From JANLSE01 sp038214135 (lineage in GTDB: Bacteria > Chloroflexota > Chloroflexia > Chloroflexales > Roseiflexaceae): a stretch of 52,588 bases of DNA. The DNA lies in NCBI GenBank assembly GCA_038214135.1, contig JBBQSD010000030.1:1-52588 (forward strand), in the 5' to 3' direction. Positions 1 through 8,387 of the stretch are shown piece by piece. Position 1 is the first letter of the stretch; every line of letters begins with the position of its first letter. Position numbers and translations under genes: made by a program. The notes below the pieces were generated by a model. The model made no database searches. It was given only the letters and a program-made list of their open reading frames with translations, and was not told the DNA's origin.

Positions 1-267
1 ACCCCCCTTTGAGGGACGTTGCGCATGCCCTGGGGTGAGCGCCCGGGATGTGCAGCTGGCGCAGCCGAACGGTGGATTGGTGGGCACTGGCGCAAGAAAG
101 ACGGAGCGGGTGCCACGAGCGCGGCGGGCATGCCACGACGCATGGATGGGCCATGGTGCTGATTCTAACCAAAAAAAGGCAGGCATACGAGCGGGTATAA
201 TCGGGGGATTATTGCGTATGCGAGGGAATATGGACAAGGTTGAGGCACTTGCAAGGATTGAACTTCC
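1..267. other. Upstream stretch without a recognisable gene
   Basis: No convincing coding frame, RNA or repeat was recognised here. The short frame starting near 35 has no family resemblance and no ribosome site. A TATAAT at 196-201 could be the -10 of a promoter for the gene that follows, but I see no matching -35 at the usual distance. Confidence 0.4.
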
Positions 268-1413
268 GTGCTATATTCTTACACGGTTTCGATATATGAA
301 CCTATGGATTCCTTCTTAACGGTATTGCCATCTATGCATTCATTGCTCAACCTCCCAATGCTGATTGCAGCTTTGCCAGATGATCTACGTATTGCTGTAG
401 ATCAAATCTTCTATATTGAGGTGTCGCATGGCCAATTAATGCCGCCACCCACGATGGGAGCATGGATCATTAAACACTTTGGGTCGCTGGCGGCAGTACG
501 TGAGCAAGCAGTTCTGAGTATTGTTAATCGGTTGACGCTGGAAGGAGCTTTATTCAATCCATTGCGGGCGCGGCGGCCAGCAGGAACTCAGGGCAGTGCT
601 GCGGATCTGGAGCATTGGATTGCCGATGAACTCAGCGATGATATGTTTGCCCAACCGCTTCGGGATACGCCTGCCGATCCGTTTGGGCGGATCTCCGGGC
701 GCTATTGCATTACTGCTTCGAATATTGCCAAATATGATTCGTGGCATGGCTTGGTTGTGCTTCAGGAACCACATCCACTACACTTTGAGCAAGAACATAT
801 TCGGGATTACCTGGATGTCGCCTTGCGCTGGATCAGAGCGGCTTCTATGCATGATCCACAGGCACGCTACCCGCTGATCACCTGGAATTGCCTGCCGAAG
901 AGTGGTGCGACAATTATTCATGGCCATTGGCAGATCGCTATTGCGCGTGGTATGCCATATGTTCGGGTTGAGGCCTGGCGTCGAGCCATGCTGCAATATC
1001 GGATCGAGGCAGGCCGCGATTACCTTGCCGATCTTGCCGCTATTCATTTAGCGCTTGGGCTTGATCTCGGGCTTTTAGGAGTGGAGGCTTTTACGCATCT
1101 CACGCCGCTGCGTAATCGTGAAGTGGTGATTATGGCAAGCAATAGTGTAGAAAATATCCAACATCTGGCCGATGCGATCTATGCTGTGTTACGAAGGCTG
1201 ATTGATCGGCTTGGGGTGCAGTCGTTCAATATGGCGATTGCACTGCCGCCGCTTGGCCCAACAACTGAGAGTTGGCAGGGTTTCCCCATCCTGGTGCGGA
1301 TTGGTGATCGTGGGTCGGCACTCACCAACCGAAACGATCTGGGTGCGATGGAACTGTATGGCACTGGGGTTATTAGCGCTGATCCATTTGAGGTGGCCGA
1401 GGGGTTGCGGTAG
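268..1413 (+). CDS. GalT/HIT-like nucleotidyltransferase
   Basis: This is probably a cytoplasmic nucleotidyltransferase of the GalT/HIT superfamily, which moves a nucleoside monophosphate between sugar or nucleotide phosphates through a histidine intermediate. Seen directly: a His-Gly-His-Trp-Gln motif near residues 218-222, preceded by a small-residue stretch (SGATII). This matches the H-x-H-x-Q active-site pattern of galactose-1-phosphate uridylyltransferase. The segment KYDSWHGLVVLQEPHPL near residues 155-171 resembles the GalT substrate loop. The zinc-binding cysteines of classical GalT were not seen. The listed start is a GTG with AAGGA 10 bases upstream; ATGs at 304, 334 and 358 are alternatives, and the conserved part begins after residue 31. 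It converges on the HtrA gene, and only a hairpin repeat lies between them. The substrate is unknown; an ADP-sulfurylase or Ap4A phosphorylase type is also possible. Confidence 0.6.
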   Translation: MLYSYTVSIYEPMDSFLTVLPSMHSLLNLPMLIAALPDDLRIAVDQIFYIEVSHGQLMPPPTMGAWIIKHFGSLAAVREQAVLSIVNRLTLEGALFNPLRARRPAGTQGSAADLEHWIADELSDDMFAQPLRDTPADPFGRISGRYCITASNIAKYDSWHGLVVLQEPHPLHFEQEHIRDYLDVALRWIRAASMHDPQARYPLITWNCLPKSGATIIHGHWQIAIARGMPYVRVEAWRRAMLQYRIEAGRDYLADLAAIHLALGLDLGLLGVEAFTHLTPLRNREVVIMASNSVENIQHLADAIYAVLRRLIDRLGVQSFNMAIALPPLGPTTESWQGFPILVRIGDRGSALTNRNDLGAMELYGTGVISADPFEVAEGLR

Positions 1414-1416
1414 GCT

Positions 1417-1471
1417 CCCTCACCCCTGGCCCCTCTCCGAATGGGAGAGGGGAAACGCAGCAGGGTGAGGG
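1417..1471. repeat. Family A palindromic repeat between convergent genes
   Basis: A CCCTCACCCC...CCCCTCTCC arm is followed by GGGAGAGGGG and GGGTGAGGG as the inverted arm. The element fills the whole gap between the stop codons of the GalT-like and HtrA genes. It could act as a bidirectional transcription terminator by hairpin formation, although there is no T-run. Related copies lie at 9057, 19994, 21277, 37994 and 40730. Confidence 0.75.
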
Positions 1472-2656
1472 CTATGCGGCTGGCCGTGTACCCAATGTCA
1501 GGTCGAATGTTTTATCCTGGCCATTGCGCAGCACATGCAGTTTGATCGTCTGACCGGGTTTATACTGCACCAAGATTTGTCGTAACGAGGTTGTTCCATC
1601 AAGTTTCGCATCATTGATGCTCAGGATGATATCGCCTGCTTGTAGCCCTGCTTGTCTGGCTGGGCCACGCGGGGTTACTTCACTGATCAGCGCCCCTTCC
1701 TGGACGGGCAGATCGCGTAGTGCTGCAAGATCTGGGTCGATCTGTGTGTAGGTAATGCCAAGGAAGGGATGCTCAACCTTACCACTGGCAATTAGTTGGG
1801 CGCTAATATTCTTGACGGTATTGCTTGGTATCGAAAAGCCCAAGCCTTCAACTGGCGCACCACTCTGGTTGGAACGGACGACGAGTGTGTTGATACCGAC
1901 GACTTCACCACGCAGATTGATCAATGGGCCACCGCTATTGCCGCTATTGATCGCTGCGTCTGTCTGAATCAGGCCTTCCGGCGAATCGCCGCCAACCGAG
2001 CGATTCAGCGCACTGACGACGCCAACCGTCACCGTGTTGCGATAATCGCCGAGTGGGCTGCCAATGGCAACAACCGTCTCTCCTGGCTGAAGTGCATCTG
2101 AGTCGCCGAGTGCGATCACACCGGGAACCTGGCCATCAACCTTAATGACTGCCAGATCATTGAGTGGATCGGTACCAATCAATTGTGCTGGGCGGCGGCT
2201 GCCATCGGCAAAGATGACGGCCAGGGAAACTTCGCCCTCAACAACATGATTATTGGTCACGATATAGCCATTTTTATCGATGATAGCACCCGAGCCACTG
2301 GCCCGATTCGCGCCGCCTGGGCCATTATTGCCAAGGGTATTGATCACCGTTACAACCGCTGGTGAAGCACTCTTGACCACTGCAACAATTGGTTGATCGC
2401 CAGCCTGTGGTTGTGGCGGCGCTGCTGGCGTAGCTGGTGCAAGTGTTGTCGTGGTTGGCAGATCAGTCTGTGGCTGTGCTGTTGCTGGAGCAGCGGCAAC
2501 CCGTGCCGCAACAGCCTGGGGTGTTGATGCTGGTGTTGGTTTCTGGCCAGCCAAGAACATTGCGGCTCCACCACCTGCAATCGCGCCCATGATCGTTCCG
2601 GCAATCAATGCGACGAGCAGCGATCCGATGAATAGAACCTTGATATCGCGGTCCAT
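1472..2656 (-). CDS. HtrA/DegP-family serine protease with PDZ domain
   Basis: A membrane-anchored envelope protease of the S1C (HtrA/DegP/DegQ) family that degrades or processes misfolded extracytoplasmic proteins. One N-terminal membrane segment (about residues 7-30) is followed by a Pro/Thr/Ala-rich linker (38-88). The trypsin-like domain shows the full triad: His137 in TNNHVVEG, Asp167 in NDLAVIKV and Ser241 in GNSGGPLIN. One PDZ domain follows (about 295-390) with a recognisable carboxylate-binding loop region (HPFLGITY). The length, 394 aa, is normal for one-PDZ members. The start ATG lies at 2656-2654 with AGGAAAG about 10 bases upstream. It is divergent from the hybrid kinase gene across a 234-base gap. 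Family and catalytic competence are clear; the substrate is not known. Confidence 0.93.
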   Translation of the reverse strand: MDRDIKVLFIGSLLVALIAGTIMGAIAGGGAAMFLAGQKPTPASTPQAVAARVAAAPATAQPQTDLPTTTTLAPATPAAPPQPQAGDQPIVAVVKSASPAVVTVINTLGNNGPGGANRASGSGAIIDKNGYIVTNNHVVEGEVSLAVIFADGSRRPAQLIGTDPLNDLAVIKVDGQVPGVIALGDSDALQPGETVVAIGSPLGDYRNTVTVGVVSALNRSVGGDSPEGLIQTDAAINSGNSGGPLINLRGEVVGINTLVVRSNQSGAPVEGLGFSIPSNTVKNISAQLIASGKVEHPFLGITYTQIDPDLAALRDLPVQEGALISEVTPRGPARQAGLQAGDIILSINDAKLDGTTSLRQILVQYKPGQTIKLHVLRNGQDKTFDLTLGTRPAA

Positions 2657-2801
2657 ATGTCGTTCACTTTCCTATTGAAGATCTTTCTGGCGGCAGCGTG
2701 CCGCGACACCATCATTGTGCCAGCATAGCCTAAGACAGCCGTGAGATCGCAATGAGAACATGATGAATGTCGTTCCGACGCAAACCCGTATATTAGGGTA
2801 C

Positions 2802-2830
2802 TTGGCGAGCGCGTTGCACTCCTGTATAAT
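2802..2830 (+). promoter_or_regulatory. Sigma-70-like promoter of the hybrid kinase gene
   Basis: TTGGCG at 2802-2807 and a perfect TATAAT at 2825-2830 are separated by 17 bases. The predicted transcript starts near 2837 and gives a leader of about 54 bases before the ATG at 2891. Confidence 0.6.
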
Positions 2831-2890
2831 GCAACGATAAACATTTCATGTTAGGTATTGTGGTCAGATTGGCGGCTTAGTAGCGAGCAT

Positions 2891-5344
2891 ATGGAAGAAA
2901 TCCTGATTATCGATGACAGTAAGCAGATCTGTGCCATGCTTGCCGAGTATGTTCTGCCTGAACTTGGCTATGTATCGGCGATTGCCAACACTGGCCGACA
3001 GGGCCTGAACCGTTTGCGTCAGCGCCTCCCTGATCTGATCTTGCTTGATCTGCAATTACCCGATATTAGTGGCCTTGATCTGTTGCGCCTGATTGCCCAG
3101 GAAGGCTATGATGTGCCGGTCATCCTGATGACCGCGCATGGTTCGGAAGCGATTGCTGTCGAGGCTTTTCGGCTTGGTGCCCGCAACTATCTGATCAAAC
3201 CCTTCAGCGAGACGGAAGCGCAAGGAGTGATCGATAATGCGTTGCGCGAACGACGATTGGCGCGTGAGAAGGATGCGCTGACCCGCAATCTGCGTCAACG
3301 GGTGCAGGAACTGACGGTTCTCTATTCAATTGGTAAATCGGTGAGTTCGCTGCTCGATCTTGAAGAAGTGCTGGTTCGGATCGTTGAGGCAGGCGTTTAT
3401 ATCACCCGCGCCGAGGAAGGCTTCCTGTTGCTGCGTGATCCACACGCGGATGAATTGTATCTGCGGGCGGCCAAGAACCTTGGTGAGCAGCGTGCCCAGC
3501 GCCTGCGCATGCCAATTGATGATGGTATTGCCGGCCAGGTTGTGCGAACGGGTAAACCGATACGGCTGGATAAAGCATCTGCTGGCACATCGCTCAAGAT
3601 CAAGACGGGCTTTCTGGTGAGGGCCATCCTGCAGGTGCCACTGACAGTCGGTAATACAGTGATTGGCGTATTGGCTGTCGATAATCAGCAGGCAGAGCGA
3701 ACGTTCAGCGAGAATGATCAATATTTGCTCTCGGCACTGGCTGATTATGCGGCGATTGCGATTGAAAATGCCCGGCTGTATGAGCAGGTAAAAACCAGCG
3801 AGACACGCTATCGCGATCTGTTTGCCAATGCCTATGATCTGATCTTCTCACTCGACCGCGAGTTGCATATCACCAGCATCAATAAAGTTGGGCCAGAACT
3901 GATTGGTTATTCCGAAACAGAGTTGGTTGGGCGAGCGTTAGAGGAATTGAGCCTGCCCGAATCATGGCCGATTGCCCAGCGTCAATTGGCTAATTTGATG
4001 ATCGGGCGCAGCATTCAGCCATTCGAACTGCAGTTGGTACGCCGCGATGAAGAGACGGTTATTCTCGAAGTCAGCGCACGGCTGGTTCACGATGGCGGGC
4101 TGGCTGAGAGCATCCATTGTATTGCGCGAAATATGACCGAGCGGCGGCGGCTTGAAGAGCAGTTGATGCGTTCCGAAAAACTTTCAGCGATTGGACAGTT
4201 GGTTGCTGGTGTTGCCCACGAACTCAATAACCCATTGACAAGCATTTCGGGCTTTACGCAGTTGATGCTGCGTGACAAAACGATACCACCACAGGTGCGT
4301 GAGGATCTGACGCATATCTATACCCAGGCCGAGCGAGCCGGCAAAATCGTGCAGAACCTGCTTGTGTTCGCACGAGAGCATAAACCCCAACGCCTGCTTG
4401 TTGATCTGAACGATGTGTTGAAGAGTACGCTCTCGCTGCGGGCCTACCAGTTGCGCGTTGATAATATTAGGGTTGATCTCCAGCTTGATTCAAACCTTCC
4501 ACAGACTGTTGCCGACCCATTTCAACTTCAACAGGTGTTTCTGAACCTGATTAACAATAGCCATCATGCGATTGTTGAACGGGGTGATCCAGGGACGCTC
4601 ACACTGAAAACGATGTTCTCGCCAGTGGTGGTTGGCGAAAATGGCACGACGAATCAGTCCATCCAGCCCAGAATCCGCGTTTCAGTTGGCGATACCGGTG
4701 TTGGCATTCCACGGGCCAATCTGAATAAGATTTTCGATCCGTTCTATACGACCAAGCCAGTTGGGCAAGGAACAGGCCTGGGGTTATCGATCTGTTTTGG
4801 GATTATGCAGGAGCATGGTGGCCGTATCTGGGCCGAGAGCGAAATTGGCTCGGGAACAACAATGTTTGTTGAGCTGCCGCTGCTTGCTGAGGCCACGGGA
4901 GTTGGGCAAACACCAGATGGCGATCAGGATGCAACGCTACCAGAAGGACAGCTACGTTGCCGTGTTCTGGTGGTCGATGACGAAGAACCAGTGGCTCTGT
5001 TGCTGGCGCGGCTGTTGCGTGATCTTGGGCATATTCCAACGGTTGTGACGAGCGGAACAGCGGCATTGGAAGTTGTTCGGCGCGAACCATTTGATATGGT
5101 GTTGACCGATGTGAAGATGCCAGGCATGAATGGCTTTGAGCTGCATCAGGCGATCAAAGAGCGCGATCCAGAACTGGCGAGCCGGTTGGCTTTTATTACT
5201 GGTGATACCATGACGCCGGCGACACAGGCACGGATAGCACAATCGGGTAATCCGTACCTGGCCAAGCCATTTGCGATTGAGCGGTTGGAGGGGATTGTTC
5301 GGGCATTGCTTGCACAATACCCACTTAGGCAGACACAATCATAG
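2891..5344 (+). CDS. Hybrid histidine kinase: REC-GAF-PAS-HisKA-HATPase-REC
   Basis: A soluble two-component phosphorelay protein of 817 aa. Domain order: N-terminal receiver (about 1-120, acidic pair Asp8/Asp9, phosphoacceptor Asp53, Lys103); coiled segment; GAF sensor (about 140-298); PAS (about 305-415); HisKA with the phospho-histidine His443 in VAHELNNPL; HATPase with N-box (NLINNSHHA near 552-560), G1 (DTGVGIP) and G2 (GTGLGLSI); C-terminal receiver with phosphoacceptor near Asp740 in LTDVKMPG. No membrane segment is seen, so it probably senses a cytoplasmic signal or receives phosphate from another kinase through its N-terminal receiver. I chose the ATG at 2891; the frame extends upstream to a TTG at 2858, but the receiver begins directly at 2891. 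No DNA-binding output domain and no adjacent partner regulator were seen. Confidence 0.93.
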   Translation: MEEILIIDDSKQICAMLAEYVLPELGYVSAIANTGRQGLNRLRQRLPDLILLDLQLPDISGLDLLRLIAQEGYDVPVILMTAHGSEAIAVEAFRLGARNYLIKPFSETEAQGVIDNALRERRLAREKDALTRNLRQRVQELTVLYSIGKSVSSLLDLEEVLVRIVEAGVYITRAEEGFLLLRDPHADELYLRAAKNLGEQRAQRLRMPIDDGIAGQVVRTGKPIRLDKASAGTSLKIKTGFLVRAILQVPLTVGNTVIGVLAVDNQQAERTFSENDQYLLSALADYAAIAIENARLYEQVKTSETRYRDLFANAYDLIFSLDRELHITSINKVGPELIGYSETELVGRALEELSLPESWPIAQRQLANLMIGRSIQPFELQLVRRDEETVILEVSARLVHDGGLAESIHCIARNMTERRRLEEQLMRSEKLSAIGQLVAGVAHELNNPLTSISGFTQLMLRDKTIPPQVREDLTHIYTQAERAGKIVQNLLVFAREHKPQRLLVDLNDVLKSTLSLRAYQLRVDNIRVDLQLDSNLPQTVADPFQLQQVFLNLINNSHHAIVERGDPGTLTLKTMFSPVVVGENGTTNQSIQPRIRVSVGDTGVGIPRANLNKIFDPFYTTKPVGQGTGLGLSICFGIMQEHGGRIWAESEIGSGTTMFVELPLLAEATGVGQTPDGDQDATLPEGQLRCRVLVVDDEEPVALLLARLLRDLGHIPTVVTSGTAALEVVRREPFDMVLTDVKMPGMNGFELHQAIKERDPELASRLAFITGDTMTPATQARIAQSGNPYLAKPFAIERLEGIVRALLAQYPLRQTQS

Positions 5345-5486
5345 AAAGTTGCCAGCGGAGCCATCTTCGCCTATGATGAAGATACAAGATCAGATAAGTG
5401 GTGGCCGCGTGCGCAACGGTGACGGTATGCGGCTTGACCTACGCGCCCCGCAACGAGGAGGGAACCGCAGGGATGGAGGGTTAGCT

Positions 5487-6422
5487 GTGGAATCCCAATT
5501 CGCACAAGCCATTCGAATGCTCGTTCCCGAGCAGCGTTTCGGGGCTGCGAAGATCGCCGAGATCGCCGCCAATACCTTGCTACATCGTGTCAGTAGCGAT
5601 ACTGGTGCGCCAGATGCGTTTCGGCAGGAGTTATTGCAGACGGGCTGGGAGATTATACGTGCGAGGCCAACGATGGCACCGCTGGTCAATCTCGTCAGCA
5701 ATGTGCTGTGGAAGATCGAGGGGGTCGAATCGCCGCATGAACTACACAATGCCGTCACCATTGCAACCAGTGAATTTAAGCGCCAGTTGCGCCAACATGC
5801 CGTCCATGTTGCCGAAGAAGCACTCAACCTGATCGAGGATGGCAGCACGATTGTGACGCTGTCGTTGAGTACAACGGTGCAGTATGCGCTCTCGCACGCC
5901 CAGCGCGCTGGCCGGCACTTCTCGGTTATATGCGCTGAGTCGCGCCCGATTTGTGAGGGCCGCCACACCGCCGAGGTATTGGCAAGCCTTGGAATCCCTG
6001 TAACACTCATGGCTGATACAGCGGCGTTGTCGGCAGTACCATCGGCCCAACTTGTTCTGGTTGGTGCCGATATGTTGACGCATCGTGGGTTAGTCAATAA
6101 GACTGGCACATTTGGCTTGGCAGCGATTGCGCGAGCCAGTGGCGTGCCATTCTATACATTATGCGGCAGTACCAAGTTCCTGCCAGCCAAGTTCCAGCCG
6201 CCGGTAGTTCCCGATTGGCCAGCGAGTGAGGTCTGGGATCAACGGCGCCTGCATCTGACCATCCATAACCCGCCGTGTGATACGACAGCGCTTGAATTGG
6301 TTTCCGGGATTGTGACAGAGCGGGGGACGCTGCCCACCGCAGCGATTGAGGCATGGTTGGCCGCACTGCGCATCCATCCAGCACTGACAATGTCACATGC
6401 TGATCTTGTCGAACAGATTTAA
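5487..6422 (+). CDS. eIF2B alpha/beta/delta-like (MtnA/R15P isomerase superfamily) protein
   Basis: A member of the eIF2B-related family, which in prokaryotes includes methylthioribose-1-phosphate isomerase and ribose-1,5-bisphosphate isomerase. The diagnostic block is GADMLTHRGLVNKTGTFGLA at about residues 192-211, with the family's conserved Asp and Asn-Lys-x-Gly. Upstream segments (GSTIVTLSLSTTVQYAL, ICAESRP.CEGR) match the sugar-phosphate-binding region of these isomerases. The start chosen is GTG 5487, because GGAGGG sits 6 bases before it and gives about 311 aa, the usual length. Starts at 5373/5376 would add a basic, non-conserved leader. The substrate cannot be told: no other methionine-salvage or pentose-bisphosphate genes are nearby. 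Confidence 0.75.
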   Translation: MESQFAQAIRMLVPEQRFGAAKIAEIAANTLLHRVSSDTGAPDAFRQELLQTGWEIIRARPTMAPLVNLVSNVLWKIEGVESPHELHNAVTIATSEFKRQLRQHAVHVAEEALNLIEDGSTIVTLSLSTTVQYALSHAQRAGRHFSVICAESRPICEGRHTAEVLASLGIPVTLMADTAALSAVPSAQLVLVGADMLTHRGLVNKTGTFGLAAIARASGVPFYTLCGSTKFLPAKFQPPVVPDWPASEVWDQRRLHLTIHNPPCDTTALELVSGIVTERGTLPTAAIEAWLAALRIHPALTMSHADLVEQI

Positions 6423-6433
6423 CCGTTGAACTC

Positions 6434-6462
6434 TTGACTTAGAACATTAGTTCTATTATAAT
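6434..6462 (+). promoter_or_regulatory. Strong promoter with GAAC-N4-GTTC operator in the spacer
   Basis: TTGACT at 6434-6439 and TATAAT at 6457-6462 are separated by exactly 17 bases. The spacer holds a palindrome, TAGAAC-ATTA-GTTCTA (6440-6455). A repressor bound here would block RNA polymerase directly. The GAAC-N4-GTTC core matches the LexA box of Gram-positive bacteria, but other dimeric repressors bind similar sites. A second promoter with the same design lies at 37070-37098. Confidence 0.7.
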
Positions 6463-6565
6463 GCCATCATCTGATATCGAACAGCATGGATCGCAAGAAT
6501 CTGGCGATGTGCATCCGCCGGAGGAAGCGCTGCGTAGCGCTAACAAGGATGAGGATGGTGTGCCT

Positions 6566-7090
6566 ATGGCTGTCCAAACGAAAGAACTACGCACATTGCG
6601 TGGATTGCTTCCCGAGGGCAGCCCGTGGATGCGGCGGTTAACAATAGGCATCTATGCAGCGACGGCCATGCTCGTGTTGTTGGCCTTATATGCGCTTGTC
6701 GGTGGCCTGGTTGAGCGAGGGCGCGTAACAATCGATGATCTGCGCTATGGCCGGCCACGAACGACACATCTCGAGGGTTTTGTGGGGCATGGTGAAGATC
6801 GTGGCATACCAACTCATATCATTGCGATGAACCTGAATCGACGAGTCGTTCTGATCGAACTTCCTGGTGGCGAGCCATCGGTTGCACGGGTTGTTGAGGG
6901 GCCGTATCTGTTTGGAGCCGATGAATCGCTGACTCCAATTGAGTTACGAACACAGGATATGGATGGCGATGGTACTCCCGATCTGCTTATGACGATTCGG
7001 CGGGAGCAGATTGTTTACTTGAATAAAGATGGTATGTTTCGGCTGCCCACCGCAGCCGAACAAGCAGGGCTGAGTCGTGGCCAACCATAA
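6566..7090 (+). CDS. Single-span membrane protein with FG-GAP-like segment
   Basis: I recognise no named family. The protein has one membrane segment (TIGIYAATAMLVLLALYALV) near its N-terminus. An outward-facing part carries an Asp-rich loop, DMDGDGTPDLL, typical of calcium-binding FG-GAP/VCBS repeats. The start is uncertain. The longest frame begins at ATG 6461, but that ATG overlaps the -10 box of the only good promoter, so a transcript from it cannot include that codon. The next in-frame starts are GTG 6560, with GAGG 5 bases before it, and ATG 6566. The 3' end overlaps the next gene by 14 bases, so the two are probably co-transcribed and translationally coupled. The context suggests a role in cell-wall assembly or turnover. 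Confidence 0.6.
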   Translation: MAVQTKELRTLRGLLPEGSPWMRRLTIGIYAATAMLVLLALYALVGGLVERGRVTIDDLRYGRPRTTHLEGFVGHGEDRGIPTHIIAMNLNRRVVLIELPGGEPSVARVVEGPYLFGADESLTPIELRTQDMDGDGTPDLLMTIRREQIVYLNKDGMFRLPTAAEQAGLSRGQP

Positions 7091-8387
7091 GGATCATCGA
7101 CAACTAAATCGTGAGCGTATTTCCGGCGATGATCTCGAAGTGCCGGTGCAGACGCGCGAACGGACGGTGCGTAAGCCGACCGACTTTCGTGTTAGCTCGG
7201 ATTCATTAGAAGCTCGGCTCCCAGCGCAGGCTCCCATGAAGCCACGGGCAAGTGTACCATCAGTTCCGCTGATACCACCCGAACCAAACCAGGCAGCAAG
7301 CGCTGGGCGTAACAATGGAAACACTGCTGGCATGCAACCAACATATCCAGGTACCGTGATCAATGAAGCGCGGCAGCGTCAGGCGACAGGCCGCCTTGGA
7401 GAGCCACAACCGCTGGCCCAATCTCGCCCGGTGCTGGCACAGCCAAAGAGTATACCGATCAAGCCAGACGTGGCAATGAGGGCTGATGTTACGCCATTGA
7501 GCAAGCCTGTGCGCGAGGCTCAACCTCGGGCGAATAAGATGAGCGAGCAGGGTGCTGCGAGTGATCGGTTGCGGCGAATACTGCCGAATGCTGTTGCAGA
7601 ACAGCAGCGGGCAATTGCAGCGGAGGAGCGGGCACCACAGGCAGTTCGCCGGGCAATATCAGTTCCATATGAGGAATGGCTGCCCTACCCTATGCCTGTG
7701 ATTGGCCCGCAGCAGGCACTGATTCTGTGTAGTGTTCTTTGTGTTGTGCTGATATGGGGATTGTTTTACACGCCACTTGGCAAACCGATTGGGGCCTACA
7801 CTGGCCCATTGACATTAAGTGAGTGGGTGGATCAGACGATTGGGATTGCGCCAACCAAGGCTCAGATTACCAAACAGCCCGGAAATCCGCGCATGCAGCC
7901 AATGCTCGCCCCAATTGGAGAGACTTCGATTGTGCGACCGCCAAGCATGACAGCTGATCAGATCGATGCGGTACTCTCATCGTATGGATCGCCAGCCGCT
8001 GGGAACGGCCAGGATTTCTATAACTTAGGGGTTGAGTATGGAATCGATCCGGCCTATGCCCTCGCATTCTTCATTCATGAATCCAGTGCTGGAACCAATT
8101 CGGGTTGGGCAGGGCTTAAATCAGATGGAAGCACAACCCATAATATTGGCAATATTATCTGTGCAGGATATCCGACATGCTACAATCGGTTTCGCGATTA
8201 CCCGAGTTGGTCTGTGGGTATCGACGATTGGTATAAGCTGATCGCGACCGAATATGTGAATGGACGCAGTGCATTTACCGTCGAACAGATTATCCCTGTC
8301 TATGCACCAGCATTTGAGAATAATGTGCCTGGCTATATTCAAGCCGTTAATGCATTGGTTGATGGGTGGCGTCAGGGGAATCATTAA
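7077..8387 (+). CDS. Membrane-anchored glucosaminidase/lysozyme-like protein
   Basis: Probably a peptidoglycan hydrolase. The first 200 residues are a polar, Pro/Arg/Gln-rich cytoplasmic region. One membrane segment follows at about 212-233 (ALILCSVLCVVLIWGLFY), and then an exported C-terminal domain. That domain holds YGIDPAYALAFFIHESSAG, which resembles the catalytic-Glu helix of GH73 glucosaminidases and SLT-type lysozyme folds. NIGNIICAG and FRDYPSWSVGIDDWYKLI, further on, resemble the substrate groove of bacterial glucosaminidases. The start is a GTG at 7077 inside the end of the previous gene. The stop TAA overlaps the ATG of the next gene (TAATG). The long cytoplasmic tail is unusual for a wall hydrolase and may be a partner-binding region. 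Confidence 0.7.
   Translation: MANHKDHRQLNRERISGDDLEVPVQTRERTVRKPTDFRVSSDSLEARLPAQAPMKPRASVPSVPLIPPEPNQAASAGRNNGNTAGMQPTYPGTVINEARQRQATGRLGEPQPLAQSRPVLAQPKSIPIKPDVAMRADVTPLSKPVREAQPRANKMSEQGAASDRLRRILPNAVAEQQRAIAAEERAPQAVRRAISVPYEEWLPYPMPVIGPQQALILCSVLCVVLIWGLFYTPLGKPIGAYTGPLTLSEWVDQTIGIAPTKAQITKQPGNPRMQPMLAPIGETSIVRPPSMTADQIDAVLSSYGSPAAGNGQDFYNLGVEYGIDPAYALAFFIHESSAGTNSGWAGLKSDGSTTHNIGNIICAGYPTCYNRFRDYPSWSVGIDDWYKLIATEYVNGRSAFTVEQIIPVYAPAFENNVPGYIQAVNALVDGWRQGNH

Noticed and set aside
5390..6109. Open frame of 239 codons on the minus strand opposite the eIF2B-like gene
   Set aside because: Shadow of a clear coding gene: the product is Ser/Arg/Cys-rich without domain structure.
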